DNA of 64,000 nt, taken from CAVXTF01 sp963701375. GTDB lineage: Bacteria; Actinomycetota; Acidimicrobiia; Acidimicrobiales; CAVXTF01. The position numbers were made by a program, and so were the translations under genes. The notes beneath the pieces are model-generated. The model was not told where the DNA came from, made no database searches, and worked only from the letters and a program-made list of their open reading frames with translations. Position 1 is the first letter of the stretch. Each line of letters begins with the position of its first letter. The stretch spans positions 124,001 to 188,000 of the forward strand of contig CAVOZT010000001.1 of NCBI GenBank assembly GCA_963701375.1, given 5' to 3'. Below are positions 34,878 to 43,891 of the stretch, one piece after another.

Positions 34878-36133
34878 GTGGATCTCAGATACTCGGAAGC
34901 CGAAGACGAATTCCGCGCCGGTTTGCGCGCGTGGCTTGCAGAGGCCGTCCCGAACCTGCCGCCAAAGCCGTCGGCCGACGACTGGCCGGCTCGTCGGATC
35001 TACGACACCGGATGGCAGCGACAGCTCTACGACGCGGGGTACGCCGGAATCGACTGGCCCTCTGCGGTCGGCGGCCGGGGCGCTACGCCGGTCGAACAGC
35101 TCATCTACATAGAGGAGCTCGAGAGGTCCCACGCACCCTACGTAGGAGTGAACTTCGTAGGCCTCCTCCACGCAGGACCGACGATCGCGGTGGAGGGGAC
35201 CGCCGAGCAGCAAGAGCGCTTCTTGCCCCCGATATTCCGCGGTGACGCGGTCTGGTGCCAGGGCTTCTCGGAGCCGAACGCCGGCAGCGACCTTGCGGCG
35301 CTCAGGACGAGGGCGGTGCTCGACGGCGACGAGTACGTCGTGACGGGACAGAAGATCTGGACGTCGCACGCGGAGGTGGCCGACTTCTGCGAGCTGTTGG
35401 TGCGGACCGGCCCGGAGCCGAGCGGTCACCGCGGCATCACGTGGCTTGCGATGCCGATGGACGCACCCGGCATCGAAATCCGGCCGTTGCGGACGATCGC
35501 GGGGACGTCGGAGTTCGCCGAGCTGTTCTTGGACGGGGTGCGGATCCCGGTCGCCAACCGGCTCGGTGAGCAAGACGACGGGTGGCGCGTGACGATGGTC
35601 ACCCTCAGCTTCGAGCGGGGGACCACGTTCGTCTCGGAGCTGTTCGAGTCGATCGAGCTGCTTCGCGCAATGCCGCGACGTGTCGAAGCGGACGGGCCAC
35701 GGGCACGACCCGGAGATGAGACGCCGGATCGGTCGCCTCGGGGCGGAGCTGGACAGCGTTGTGGGCGCTCGTTCGCCGCAACGTCTCGGAAGCAGGCAGA
35801 GGAACGGTGCCAGGGGTGGGCGGAAGCGTCTTCAAGCTCTCTGTATCGGAGCTCCGGCAGCGCATCGGCGAGCTCGGGATGGACCTTCTCGGTGGGTACG
35901 GGCTCGTGTGGGACGCCGTCAACGGGCCTTGGGACTCTCCGGGCGAGGGCGAGGGGGAGGGCGAGGGCGAGGGCGCGGGCGAGGAATCGCCGAGCCTAAG
36001 TGTGACGAGCACGGAGCTCGTGAGCACCTGGGTCCACGGTTTCTCGCGCACGATCGCCGCGGGAACCTCGCAGATCCAGCGCAACATCATCGCTGAGCGC
36101 ATCCTCGGGCTCCCGAAGGAGCCGGCGCGATGA
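34878..36133 (+). CDS. Acyl-CoA dehydrogenase, large subunit (two frame breaks)
   Basis: Acyl-CoA dehydrogenase read through two apparent one-base insertions. The first part (VDLRYSEAEDEFRAGLRAWL, WCQGFSEPNAGSDLAALR, VTGQKIWTSHAEVADFC) is in one frame to about 35694, GHGHDPEMRRRIGRLGAELDS in the next to about 35759, and WALVRRNVSEAG ... QIQRNIIAERILGLP in the third. Dropping one G of 35694-35696 and one T of 35759-35760 restores a full-length ACAD. A GEGEGEGEGEGAGEE stretch interrupts the C-terminal helical domain. GTG start at 34878. The next ACAD overlaps by ATGA, so they likely form a heteromeric enzyme. Confidence 0.83.
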
Positions 36134-37104
36134 ACTTCGTGCTGTCGGACGATCAATTAGCTCTTGCAGACGGGATGAGGGCGCTGTGCACCGGACGTTT
36201 CCCTCTGGAGCGTTTACGGGTCCGCGAGGGTGAGCCGCGGGTGGTCAACGCCGCGGACTGGGCCGAGCTGGGCGCTGCCGGGGTCTTTTCGATAAGAGCG
36301 TCGGAGGAGCACGGTGGCCTTGGTCTCGGGATGGCGGAGTCGGTCGTCGTCTTCGAGGAGCTGGGGCGCGGGCTGGTTCCCGGCCCTCTCGTCTCTTCGG
36401 CTCTCGCAGCGGGTCTGGTCAACGGCGCGTCGGACGGAACGGTTGTGGTCGGGTCAACGACACGCCCTAGACAGGGGATGCGGGCGCTCGTCGCGCATCT
36501 CGACGCACTTGGCGTGCTGGTCGTGATCGACGATGAGGGGCTTTCGCTGGTCGATCCCTCGGCTATTCGCGCCGCTCCGGCGGAGCGTTCGCTCGATCCA
36601 CTGACGCCGATGTGGGTGGTGCAGGGCGACCTGCCTCCCGGCGAACGGCTCGGAGGACCCGAAGGTGCTGTCGGCTGGCGCTACGGCGAGGCGCTGCTCT
36701 CGTCCGCGATGTGCGTGGGGATCGGGGCGGCCACCCTCGAGATGGCGGTGTCGTACGCAAAGGCGAGAGAGCAATTCGGTAGACCGATCGGCTCGTTTCA
36801 GGCGATCAAGCACATCTGTGCCGACATGCTCGTTCGGGTCGAGCTTCCGCGCGTCGCACTTCACGCTGCTGCGGTGATCGCAGACGACCCTGGTACCGGA
36901 GACCCGATCCGCACGACGGCCGGCGCGACTCTCCTCGCTCTCGAGGCAGCGTTGGAGAACGGCCGCAAGTGCATCCAGGTCCACGGCGGAATGGGCTTCA
37001 CGTGGGAAGTGCCCGCGCACCTCTATCTGATGAGAGCGCGGGTGCTGGAAGCAGTATGCGAGGCGGCAGGCGACCTCGCACAGACAGTTGCGGAGAACAT
37101 GTGA
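36130..37104 (+). CDS. Acyl-CoA dehydrogenase, small subunit
   Basis: ACAD of 324 residues, shorter than the usual 380. It has MNFVLSDDQLALADGMRAL, GGLGLGMAESVVVFEELGRG, QFGRPIGSFQAIKHICADM and GGMGFTWEVPAHLYLMRARV with the base-region Glu (TWE). The middle beta-domain is reduced, as in subunits that have lost part of the FAD site and pair with a full-length partner. The ATG at 36130 overlaps the stop of the large subunit (ATGA). This matches the overlapping gene pairs of ChsE/FadE-type heterotetramers in steroid side-chain oxidation. Confidence 0.9.
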   Translation: MNFVLSDDQLALADGMRALCTGRFPLERLRVREGEPRVVNAADWAELGAAGVFSIRASEEHGGLGLGMAESVVVFEELGRGLVPGPLVSSALAAGLVNGASDGTVVVGSTTRPRQGMRALVAHLDALGVLVVIDDEGLSLVDPSAIRAAPAERSLDPLTPMWVVQGDLPPGERLGGPEGAVGWRYGEALLSSAMCVGIGAATLEMAVSYAKAREQFGRPIGSFQAIKHICADMLVRVELPRVALHAAAVIADDPGTGDPIRTTAGATLLALEAALENGRKCIQVHGGMGFTWEVPAHLYLMRARVLEAVCEAAGDLAQTVAENM

Positions 37105-37147
37105 GAGATATGCGAGAGGCGATTGCGACGTCGAACGAGGCACACCG

Positions 37148-38107
37148 ATGAGGGCGCCGCTGGTGGTACCTCCGGGTGAGGTCGGCTTCGGGATCCAGCT
37201 TCCGATCCAGTCGCAGTCTGCTTTGTACGTCGAGCCTTGGGAGCTGCAGGCGGGTCCTCGAGAGATGGCGCAGGTTGCGAGCGCGGCCGACCGGAGCGCG
37301 TTCCTTTACGTCGCCGTCTGTGACCACACTGCGATACCGAGAAGGCTCGCCCAGGCCATGGGGACCACCTGGTACGACACGGTGGCCACCCTCGGTTGGC
37401 TCGCTGCGGCGACGACGAACACACGGTTGCTCTCTCACGTGTACATCGCGGCACTCCGCAGTCCGCTCCGGACCGCGAAGGAATTCGCGACTCTCGACGT
37501 GCTGTCGGGTGGCAGGGTGATCATCGGCGTAGGTGCGGGACACGTACCAGAGGAGTTCGACGCGCTGGGTGCCGACTTCGAGGGCCGGGGCCGGCTTCTT
37601 GATGAGGCGATCGACGGGTTGGCGGCATCTCTCAGCGAGGAATACCCGATCCTCGACGGTCCGCAGTGGCCAGCCCGTGAATTGTCGGTGTCTCCGCGAT
37701 CTGTTCAGCAGCCTCGTCCTCCGATCTGGGTCGGCGGCTCGACTGGTCCTGCTCTGGACCGCGCAGCGGAACGCGGCGACGGGTGGCTGCCCCAGACCGT
37801 GAAACGCAGCGAGCTCGCCGAGCAGATCCCGCGGCTGCTTTCGTTGCGCGAGGAACTCCGTCCGGGCGAGCCGATCGAGATCGGTGCGCTGCTCCCTCCC
37901 GTTCACATAGGGCCTGCGGACTTCGAACTTCCGAAGCATGCGATCGTCGGGGAGCCCGAACAGATAGCAGAGTCCATCGGAGAGCTCGTCGCGCTCGGAG
38001 TGTCGCACGTGCAGATCAGGTTCTCGAGCCGGTCGGTGAACGAGCTCTGCGACCAGATCGAGTCGTTCGGTTCGGACGTCGGGCCGTTGCTCAGCCGGAG
38101 CCGGTAG
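37148..38107 (+). CDS. LLM-class (F420-dependent-type) oxidoreductase
   Basis: Luciferase-like TIM-barrel protein of about 319 residues. The family signature is present: DTVATLGWLAAATTNTRL, PLRTAKEFATLDVLSGGRVIIGVGAGHVPEEF and PPIWVGGSTGPALDRAAERGDGW. Actinobacterial members usually use coenzyme F420, though FMN use cannot be excluded. It follows the ACAD pair on the same strand by 43 bp and probably shares their transcript, so it may reduce or oxidise an intermediate of the same pathway. ATG at 37148 chosen over the weaker frame opening at 37088. The end overlaps the convergent HNH gene by 17 bp. Confidence 0.87.
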   Translation: MRAPLVVPPGEVGFGIQLPIQSQSALYVEPWELQAGPREMAQVASAADRSAFLYVAVCDHTAIPRRLAQAMGTTWYDTVATLGWLAAATTNTRLLSHVYIAALRSPLRTAKEFATLDVLSGGRVIIGVGAGHVPEEFDALGADFEGRGRLLDEAIDGLAASLSEEYPILDGPQWPARELSVSPRSVQQPRPPIWVGGSTGPALDRAAERGDGWLPQTVKRSELAEQIPRLLSLREELRPGEPIEIGALLPPVHIGPADFELPKHAIVGEPEQIAESIGELVALGVSHVQIRFSSRSVNELCDQIESFGSDVGPLLSRSR

Positions 38108-39475
38108 CGACAGAACCGAACTCGGTTGCATTCGACTCAGGTTGTGGCGGCTCGCCGACTCCGAAAAGGCTCAGCAGAATTCCGGGTGGTGGCCGTTTTC
38201 GGTTGCGGACGCGCGGTCTTTTCTGTTCTCGCAAATCTGATGACGCCGTCGTCGTCGTTTCCGGTTCTATCGGATCGGGTTCGCCCGGTGGGATGAAGCG
38301 CCACTTTCCTGGACCGCCTCTTATCTTCCACTTGCCGTACGTGCACAGATCGTGGTGCTTCGCACACACCCTGCAGAGATTGGCCAGCTCGGTTGGGCCG
38401 TCTTTATGGAAGTCGGTCAGATAATGGTGATTCTCCAAGCCACTTCTCACCTCACAGCCCGGCACGACACACGATTCGTCGCGTAACTCAAGCGCTGCTC
38501 TCGCCCTGGAGTCCATCGACCTCGTGGCAGAAGTGAGCGCGTAGACGTCAACGGCGTCCCTCACCAAGATGTCGAACAGGCTGTCTCCCAAAGCTTCGCC
38601 GCGCCGAGCTCACAGATATGGGTCCGACACCGCTCAGTTCGCAGGTGTCGCCGCGGTTCGCCGATCCTCGTCTCAGTGCCTCGGGAGTCACAATGAGAGT
38701 GGCCCTGGTGTGAGAACTCGGTCCCCTGTCTCCCAAGTGGAGACGGCCGGAGCAGACGAGCTCCACGAGGGCGTCAGCCCGGTAGGCGTCCACCGACTCG
38801 TGGCGTCCTTCTTTGCCGCGCCTCCGCGAAAAGTTCCTCTACCCGGGATTCGAGACTCGCTTCGAGCCGCGCTCCTGCCACTGCCGTGAGCCTCGCTCTC
38901 AAGCAATAGGCCCCTTCAGGGTCGACGTAGGTCCTGGCCGAGCGTTCGCGGTGGAGGCGCTCCTCACGTGAAACGAGATCCTCTTCCGAGAGCGATTCAC
39001 GCTTCACGCGGTTGCACCGGTCGCGAAGTTGGCGGAGGTTCCTCGCCTGGGAGGCCGCGAGCTCTACGAGCTCCGCCGTCCTGTCAGGCGCGGCGGCGGC
39101 CGCTTCGGCGAGCTCGATCGCCTGGGCCTCGGACAAAGACGAGTTCACAACCGCCTCGGCGACATCGGGGAAGGCTTCCAACGTGCCGGCCGCTTGAAGA
39201 ACCCGCGTCGCATTTCGGAGCGTGTCGCCAGTCACTTCGGAAAACCACTCAGAAGACGAGGTGTGGCCGGTGGCCTCGTAGGCACCGGTCTGCTCAACCC
39301 GGAGCGCAAGGTCGCGCCGGAGCACCTGGAGATCCCTTATTCCGGACTCGCAGTCCTGGATCAAGCTGAGCGCGTCCTCGCCGTGAAGCAGACCGGCGCA
39401 GAACACCTGCCGCGCATCTCGCAGCTGGGTGAGCGAGGCTTTGACCTGACGAGGCGCGTCCTCGGGCTTGATCAC
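38091..39475 (-). CDS. DUF222/13E12-type HNH endonuclease domain protein (two frame breaks)
   Basis: Helical N-terminal domain (ATGHTSSSEWFSEVTGD, SLSEAQAIELAEAAA, NLRQLRDRCNRVKRE) followed by a C-terminal HNH domain (CVVPGCEVRSGLENHH, LANLCRVCAKHHDLCTYGKW). The frame shifts twice. Near 38802, AEARQRRT continues as HESVDAYRADALVELV. Near 38599, ISVSSAR continues as EALGDSLFDILVRDAV. Dropping one base at each doublet gives one continuous protein of about 460 residues. Such 13E12-family proteins are abundant in actinobacteria and are thought to be mobile or selfish; their role is unclear. The start is uncertain: GTG 39475 or ATG 39574. Confidence 0.75.
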
Positions 39476-39652
39476 AGGCAAAACGGTATCGAACGGGTGT
39501 AACGCGCAGACCTGAGGCTCACGGCCCGATCCGGAGCACCCTCCTCTTTCTCGGCGAGCGCAAGCAAAGAGCATGCTCGTGCGTCCAAGATGTATGGGAC
39601 CGGGTAGAAGCACGGGGGCAACCTCGGGGCTCTGTCGCACGTCGATAGAGAC

Positions 39653-40289
39653 ATGGCAGCAGAAGCGGTGCGGCTCACCCGGGCGCCCGCCTTGCGTCCG
39701 AGCCTCCGGGTTCTCGTGACCGAGCGCGTGCCAAACGAGCGGGACGAGATCGTCGCCCGGCTGTTCGACGAGCACTACAGGGGATTGTGCCGCCTGGCGG
39801 GCCTGCTTCTCGGCGACGCTGCCGCAGCGGAGGAAGTCGTGCAGGAGGCGTTCCTCCGCACGTTCTCAGGGTGGTGGCGCGTCCGGCATCCCGAGCGCGC
39901 GCAGTGGTACTTGAGAGCGAGTGTGGTGAACCTCTGCAGGTCGAGACTGCGCCGTCGCACGACCGAGGATCGCGGCAATCGAGTCACGTGGTCCGAGACC
40001 GCCGGCAATGCCCGCGCCGACGTAGCGGATGTAGCGGACGCAATGGATAAAAGTGCCGATGCGCTGACACTGGTCGCGCTCGTCCGGCGACTCCCGCCGC
40101 GCCAGCGCGACGCGGTGGTATCTCCGTTACTACGAGGATCTGCCCGAGGCGGAGATAGCGCGGATCCTCGGTTGTGCCGTCGGGACGGTGAAGTCGCAGT
40201 TGTCCAAGGCGCGAGCCACCCTCGCGCAGGGGCTCGGCGCCGCGCGTGAAGACCTCGAAGAGCCCGGCGAAGGTGGCTCCGGTGCTTGA
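39653..40289 (+). CDS. ECF RNA polymerase sigma factor (frame broken in region 4)
   Basis: SigE-type ECF sigma factor. Region 2 is in the first frame (LFDEHYRGLCRLAGLLLGDAAAAEEVVQEAFLR). The start of region 4 (LVALVRRLPPRQRDAVV) runs into a shift at about 40120. In the next frame the rest follows without a gap: LRYYEDLPEAEIARILGCAVGTVKSQLSKARATL, ending at 40289. Removing one base rebuilds a normal protein of about 212 residues. Start at ATG 39653 or GTG 39716. The next gene begins at GTG 40282, inside its last codons, so the membrane protein may be its anti-sigma partner. Confidence 0.82.
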
Positions 40290-41031
40290 CGACAGAGAGC
40301 TCGAGTTCCGTCTCCGCGATGCGCTCTCAAAGGCGGCGCCGCCAGGGCTACCGACGATCGGTGTGCGCGAGAGGATCGTCTGTGGGGTGCGGGAGCGAAG
40401 AGCGCGCCGCCAACGTCTTGCCGGGGCGCTCGCGGCGACCCTTCTCGTGGTAGCGGGCGCTTCGGTTGGCGCAGTGGCACTTCACAGCTCCTCGAACGGA
40501 AAGACCACGAGCGCGGCAGCCCCGCTTGTGACGAGCCCAAAACTTCCGGTCCCTCGCGCCAACTGTGGCGAGATCGCGGTGGACGCGAGCGTGGTCGCAG
40601 GGTGCTATGGCGTGTTCGGCAAGTCGCCGACGACAAACAGCACGTATGGGTCTGAACAGCCAGCGTTCGCGGAGCCGAACGCTCACAAGAACTTCAAGGG
40701 AAACAAGGCCGGCGGGGATCAGGGTTCCGGCGGATACGAGGTCGTGGTGCCGGTGGGTCGTCCTGTCACAGTCGTGTTGCCGGGCTCCGCCGGCGAGATA
40801 TGGACTGCGCCGGCAGTCGTCCCGGGTCAGGGCACCGACGCTTCGCGCGTTCTCGCAATCTCGGCGCACGTCGCCGGAGCGGGGAAAGGATCGTCTGCCA
40901 CATTCGAGTCCACCGTCGCAGTGACTGTCGTGATCGACGCCAGTTCCCTGGCCGCGTGCGGAGAACAGCAGACGGCGTGTGGCATGCCGACGAGTTTCTG
41001 GTCGGTCGTCTTGGAGTTCCGCGCGAGCTGA
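40282..41031 (+). CDS. Single-pass membrane protein coupled to the ECF sigma factor
   Basis: Protein of 249 residues, GTG start overlapping the end of the reconstructed sigma gene. About 47 cytoplasmic residues (DDRELEFRLRDALSKAAP, many charged) are followed by one membrane helix (LAGALAATLLVVAGASVGAVAL) and an outside domain of about 180 residues with several Cys. This topology and position fit a membrane anti-sigma factor. However, I see no zinc HxxxCxxC motif, so that role is inferred from context only. No domain is recognised in the outer part. Confidence 0.7.
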   Translation: MLDDRELEFRLRDALSKAAPPGLPTIGVRERIVCGVRERRARRQRLAGALAATLLVVAGASVGAVALHSSSNGKTTSAAAPLVTSPKLPVPRANCGEIAVDASVVAGCYGVFGKSPTTNSTYGSEQPAFAEPNAHKNFKGNKAGGDQGSGGYEVVVPVGRPVTVVLPGSAGEIWTAPAVVPGQGTDASRVLAISAHVAGAGKGSSATFESTVAVTVVIDASSLAACGEQQTACGMPTSFWSVVLEFRAS

Positions 41032-41066
41032 CGAACATCAACGGAAGACAACAGGAGGGTAAAGAG

Positions 41067-41996
41067 ATGGCAACTGACGAGAACGAACGAACCGAGGAAT
41101 CCAGCGACAGCAGTGGAAACTTGGATGCTGCGCACTCAGATCTTGTGGCTCCCCGCAAGCGACGTCTTGCCGAGCTCGCAGCGATGGCAGCTGTAATTCT
41201 TGCGGCCGCTGCGGTTGCAGTCGCGCTGTTGGGTCAGTCGCCCGCCAAGGCAACGTCGAAGTCGCCAGCGGGTTCGTCCAAGGCTGCGGCGACTGCGTCC
41301 GCGTTGCTTGCCGCCGCGAAGGCGCCACCCCTCAGCTGTTCCGGCACGGTCCCAAAGCTCACAGTCCAAGGCACCGGGATGGCTACCGGCACGCCGGACC
41401 TGCTGACCTTGGTGGCACAGGTCAACGTGACCGATTCATCGGCCCAGCAGTCTCTTGCCGACGACAACGCGAGGACCGCAGCTGTTGAGAGCGCTCTCAG
41501 ATCCGACGGAGTTCAGGCGAAGGACATCCAGACAACCAACCTGTCGATCCAGCCCAACTACACGTGGACGAACAACAGCGAGAGGCTGACCGGATACGCA
41601 GTGAACGACACGATCAGTGCGAACTTCCACGCGCCGTTCGCGAATGCGGGAAAGGCGATCGACGACATCACGGGCATCGCAGGCAACGACATGCAGATCG
41701 AAGGCCTCAACTTCTCGTTCAAGGATCCAAGAGTCGTGGAGGACCAGGCGCGCACCGACGCGGTGACGCAGGCGGTCAGCCACGCGCAGAGCATGGCGGC
41801 CGCAGCGGGGGAGCAGCTCGGCCCGGTGTGCTCTGTCACCGATAACTCGGCCATCCAGCCTTACATCCCTCAGCCGTATGCCAATTACGCCACCGGGCAG
41901 GCGTCAGCTGCGAAGACGCAGACGCCGCTTCAGCCCGGTTCGCAGCAGGAGACCGATCAGGTCACGGTCGTGTACGCGCTGAAGCCGATCTCGTAG
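41067..41996 (+). CDS. Membrane-anchored SIMPL (DUF541) domain protein
   Basis: Protein of 309 residues with a cytoplasmic N-terminus, one helix (LAELAAMAAVILAAAAVAVALL) and an exported SIMPL domain: LTVQGTGMATGTPDLLTL, SIQPNYTWTNNSERLTGY and a conserved middle with ARTDAVTQAVSHAQSMAAAAGEQLG. SIMPL proteins sit in the envelope and are linked to oxidative-stress tolerance and signalling in other bacteria; the molecular role is not settled. A strong ribosome binding site (AGGAGGG at 41053-41059) supports ATG 41067. It is probably the third gene of the sigma-membrane protein operon. Confidence 0.85.
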   Translation: MATDENERTEESSDSSGNLDAAHSDLVAPRKRRLAELAAMAAVILAAAAVAVALLGQSPAKATSKSPAGSSKAAATASALLAAAKAPPLSCSGTVPKLTVQGTGMATGTPDLLTLVAQVNVTDSSAQQSLADDNARTAAVESALRSDGVQAKDIQTTNLSIQPNYTWTNNSERLTGYAVNDTISANFHAPFANAGKAIDDITGIAGNDMQIEGLNFSFKDPRVVEDQARTDAVTQAVSHAQSMAAAAGEQLGPVCSVTDNSAIQPYIPQPYANYATGQASAAKTQTPLQPGSQQETDQVTVVYALKPIS

Positions 41997-42047
41997 AGAC
42001 CCCGACCGCTCTCAGCGCGGCCTTTGCGTCTCCAAGTCAGGCATGCC

Positions 42048-42488
42048 TCATGTCTCTGGTCTCTCTGCAAGAGCCGATAGTTGAGAGCGCGCTGCCGCGG
42101 CGATGTCTGCTCCCGTGTTGGCATGCCCGTTGATCCCCCATCCGCCCTCAGGCGACTCGGTGATCAGAACCCAGGTGCGGTCGGCCAATGAAGGGTCGCC
42201 CGCCGCCGCAGCAACGATGTCGGTGAGCTCCCGGACCACACCTAGTTGCTTCTCGCGATCCAAGACCCCGATCGGCGTAAGGACCTGAACGCGCACGTAG
42301 TTGCTGTCGCCGTCGACATTCGACAACGAATCCGGAGCGAGGTCGTGAACGAACGCAGCGGTGTTCTTTCGAAAGAGTGGGAGTTCCGGAACTTTCTCCC
42401 AGCGCATCACCGCCGCTGCGAGGTCCTTGGCGAGCGTGTGGTTGTCACTGAAAGTTCCGCGGGCCGAATACACGTCGATCATTGGCAC
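42048..42488 (-). CDS. Tautomerase-family protein
   Basis: Protein of 146 residues that begins MPMIDVYSARGTF, placing Pro at position 2 as the catalytic amino-terminal base of 4-oxalocrotonate tautomerase-type enzymes. A second region (YVRVQVLTPIGVLDREKQ, TWVLITESPEGGWG) resembles a duplicated tautomerase fold. GTG start. A TetR-like dyad at 42590-42605 lies about 100 bp upstream, between this gene and the reconstructed end of the tetR gene, so it is probably controlled by that repressor. Confidence 0.8.
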   Translation of the reverse strand: MPMIDVYSARGTFSDNHTLAKDLAAAVMRWEKVPELPLFRKNTAAFVHDLAPDSLSNVDGDSNYVRVQVLTPIGVLDREKQLGVVRELTDIVAAAAGDPSLADRTWVLITESPEGGWGINGHANTGADIAAAARSQLSALAERPET

Positions 42489-42554
42489 GGCAGATCGCTC
42501 CTCTGATGTCTGTCTGGTGGGTATGGCCAGAAGTCACGGACAGGCGGCGTTTTC

Positions 42555-43247
42555 TCAGCGACCGCCGCACCCCTGCTTGCACCCAAGGTAACAGACCTGT
42601 CTGTCTGCGTCAATCGTGGCGAGAAGAACGCCGGCCAGTTGCCGTTCGGGCTGTCTTCGAACGACTCGTTGCGCTGCGAGAAGCGATCGCCGCATCGAGG
42701 AGCGTTGCAGCGATCTCGCGCGCAGTGGCGCCCGCGGCAGGATTGCGGTCCATTCGGGCGCCCACCGTCGCCCCGTCGTAGAAATTGCGAGTTGCCCGGC
42801 GAGATACCCGGGCTCGGCGGCGCCTGCCTCCTGTGCCAACTCACGGAAGAGCGACTTGACCGACTCGCGATACGCCCCGGCAGGTATCTCCGTCGGGCCG
42901 CCTTGACGGTCCTCTGCCGTCGCGTTCATGAACGCACACCCGTGGAACCCTGGATGAGCAAACACATCCCCGAGCCAATCGAATACGCCCAAGAGACGAT
43001 CGCGAGGAGTGTCGTACGTCGCCAACCTCTGAGCGATCCTCTCGGTCCAAACCTCGTGACGCCGCGTGAGGTATCCGCGAATCAGCTCATCCTTGCTGCC
43101 GAAAGCGCTGTAGAGCGTGGCCTTGGCCACACCGGCATGTTCGATGACACGGTCGATGCCGACCGTGTGCACGCCCTCGGAATAGAACAGATCATCGGCC
43201 GCCCTGAGCAGCCGCTCGCGGGCCTCTTCTGTACGTACTGAAGCCAC
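42555..43247 (-). CDS. TetR/AcrR-family repressor (C-terminus frameshifted)
   Basis: Repressor with an N-terminal helix-turn-helix domain: RERLLRAADDLFYSEGVHTV and HAGVAKATLYSAFGSKDELI (about residues 10-60). The ligand domain contains HGCAFMNATAE. After YLAGQLAI the frame turns non-protein-like. In the neighbouring frame FYDGATVGARMDRNPAAG ... TLLDAAIASRS continues as expected, ending at 42610. A missing base in the T run (A run at 42782-42784 on the plus strand) explains this. Perfect or near-perfect AACAGAC dyads lie just upstream of the start and just past the corrected end, so it probably represses itself and the tautomerase gene. Confidence 0.85.
   Translation of the reverse strand: MASVRTEEARERLLRAADDLFYSEGVHTVGIDRVIEHAGVAKATLYSAFGSKDELIRGYLTRRHEVWTERIAQRLATYDTPRDRLLGVFDWLGDVFAHPGFHGCAFMNATAEDRQGGPTEIPAGAYRESVKSLFRELAQEAGAAEPGYLAGQLAISTTGRRWAPEWTAILPRAPLRARSLQRSSMRRSLLAAQRVVRRQPERQLAGVLLATIDADRQVCYLGCKQGCGGR
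42590..42605. promoter_or_regulatory. TetR operator copy 1: AACAGAC-CT-GTCTGTC
   Basis: Near-perfect 16-bp inverted repeat (one mismatch) matching the perfect copy at 43259-43274. It lies beyond the frame-corrected end of tetR (42610) and upstream of the tautomerase gene, so it would regulate the latter. Confidence 0.6.
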
Positions 43248-43258
43248 CCGGCAACTTT

Positions 43259-43274
43259 AACAGACAGGTCTGTT
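43259..43274. promoter_or_regulatory. TetR operator copy 2: AACAGAC-AG-GTCTGTT
   Basis: Perfect 7-bp inverted arms with a 2-bp centre, 12 bp upstream of the TetR start at 43247 (minus strand), overlapping its likely promoter or leader. This is the position expected for autoregulation. Confidence 0.7.
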
Positions 43275-43281
43275 TAGCCCG

Positions 43282-43782
43282 TCAGGACGCCCTTACCCAG
43301 CGCGGCATCGCGACGGAGGAACCGTCGTCGCGGACGAGCACCGAGAACACGACTTCGACCGGCTCACCGATGCGGATGGTGGCCAGATCCACCTCGTTGA
43401 TGGATCCTTCCGGGCCGTTCACGAGGTTGCCTACGAACCGGATGTTCGGGTCTTCATCGAGCGCCACGACGATCACGTTGTAGGGGGCGATCTCGGCGTA
43501 GGCCGGCAACAGCGGAGGGTGGGGGACGACGTACGACCAGAGGGTTCCGCGTCCGCTCACCGGACGCCACTCACGCTCGGTCGAGTGGCACCACGGGCAC
43601 ATCGGCCGAGGCGGGTGGCGCCACCGGCCGCAGGAAACACACGCTTGGACGGTCAGCTGCCCCTTGGCGGCCGCGTCGAAGAAGCTCTGGCACTCCTCGT
43701 CCACCGCGGGAGTCAGGTATCCCTCGATCGATGGCCCGAGGTTCGCCGTATAGGACCCCGAGAAGGCCGCAGCGTTCGCCAT
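43282..43782 (-). CDS. DUF35 OB-fold zinc-ribbon protein
   Basis: Protein of about 166 residues. A helix (YLTPAVDEECQSFFDAA) is followed by a zinc ribbon (CVSCGRWRHPPRPMCPWCH) and an OB fold (GRGTLWSYVVPHPPLLPAY, NVIVVALDEDPNIRFVGNLV). This is the layout of proteins that pair with Ltp thiolases and aldolases, such as the DUF35 part of ChsH2 that pairs with Ltp2. An Ltp2-like gene lies 2.4 kb away at 46228. ATG 43782 chosen because the conserved part starts about 15 residues later; the open frame extends to 43974 over low-similarity sequence. Confidence 0.83.
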   Translation of the reverse strand: MANAAAFSGSYTANLGPSIEGYLTPAVDEECQSFFDAAAKGQLTVQACVSCGRWRHPPRPMCPWCHSTEREWRPVSGRGTLWSYVVPHPPLLPAYAEIAPYNVIVVALDEDPNIRFVGNLVNGPEGSINEVDLATIRIGEPVEVVFSVLVRDDGSSVAMPRWVRAS

Positions 43783-43891
43783 CGGCACATACTTGCGTTC
43801 GCGGGCCGCTCTGGGCCACTCGGCTCTGGGCCAGTCGAAGGTGAGCTGCTCTAGGCCAGTCCGAGGAGTGCGGTGCTGGCGCCAGGGGCCG

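Noticed and set aside
38091..39475. Treating the HNH protein as part of an insertion sequence or homing element
   Set aside because: No inverted repeats, target duplication or intron boundaries were seen around it; 13E12-type proteins are common in actinobacteria.
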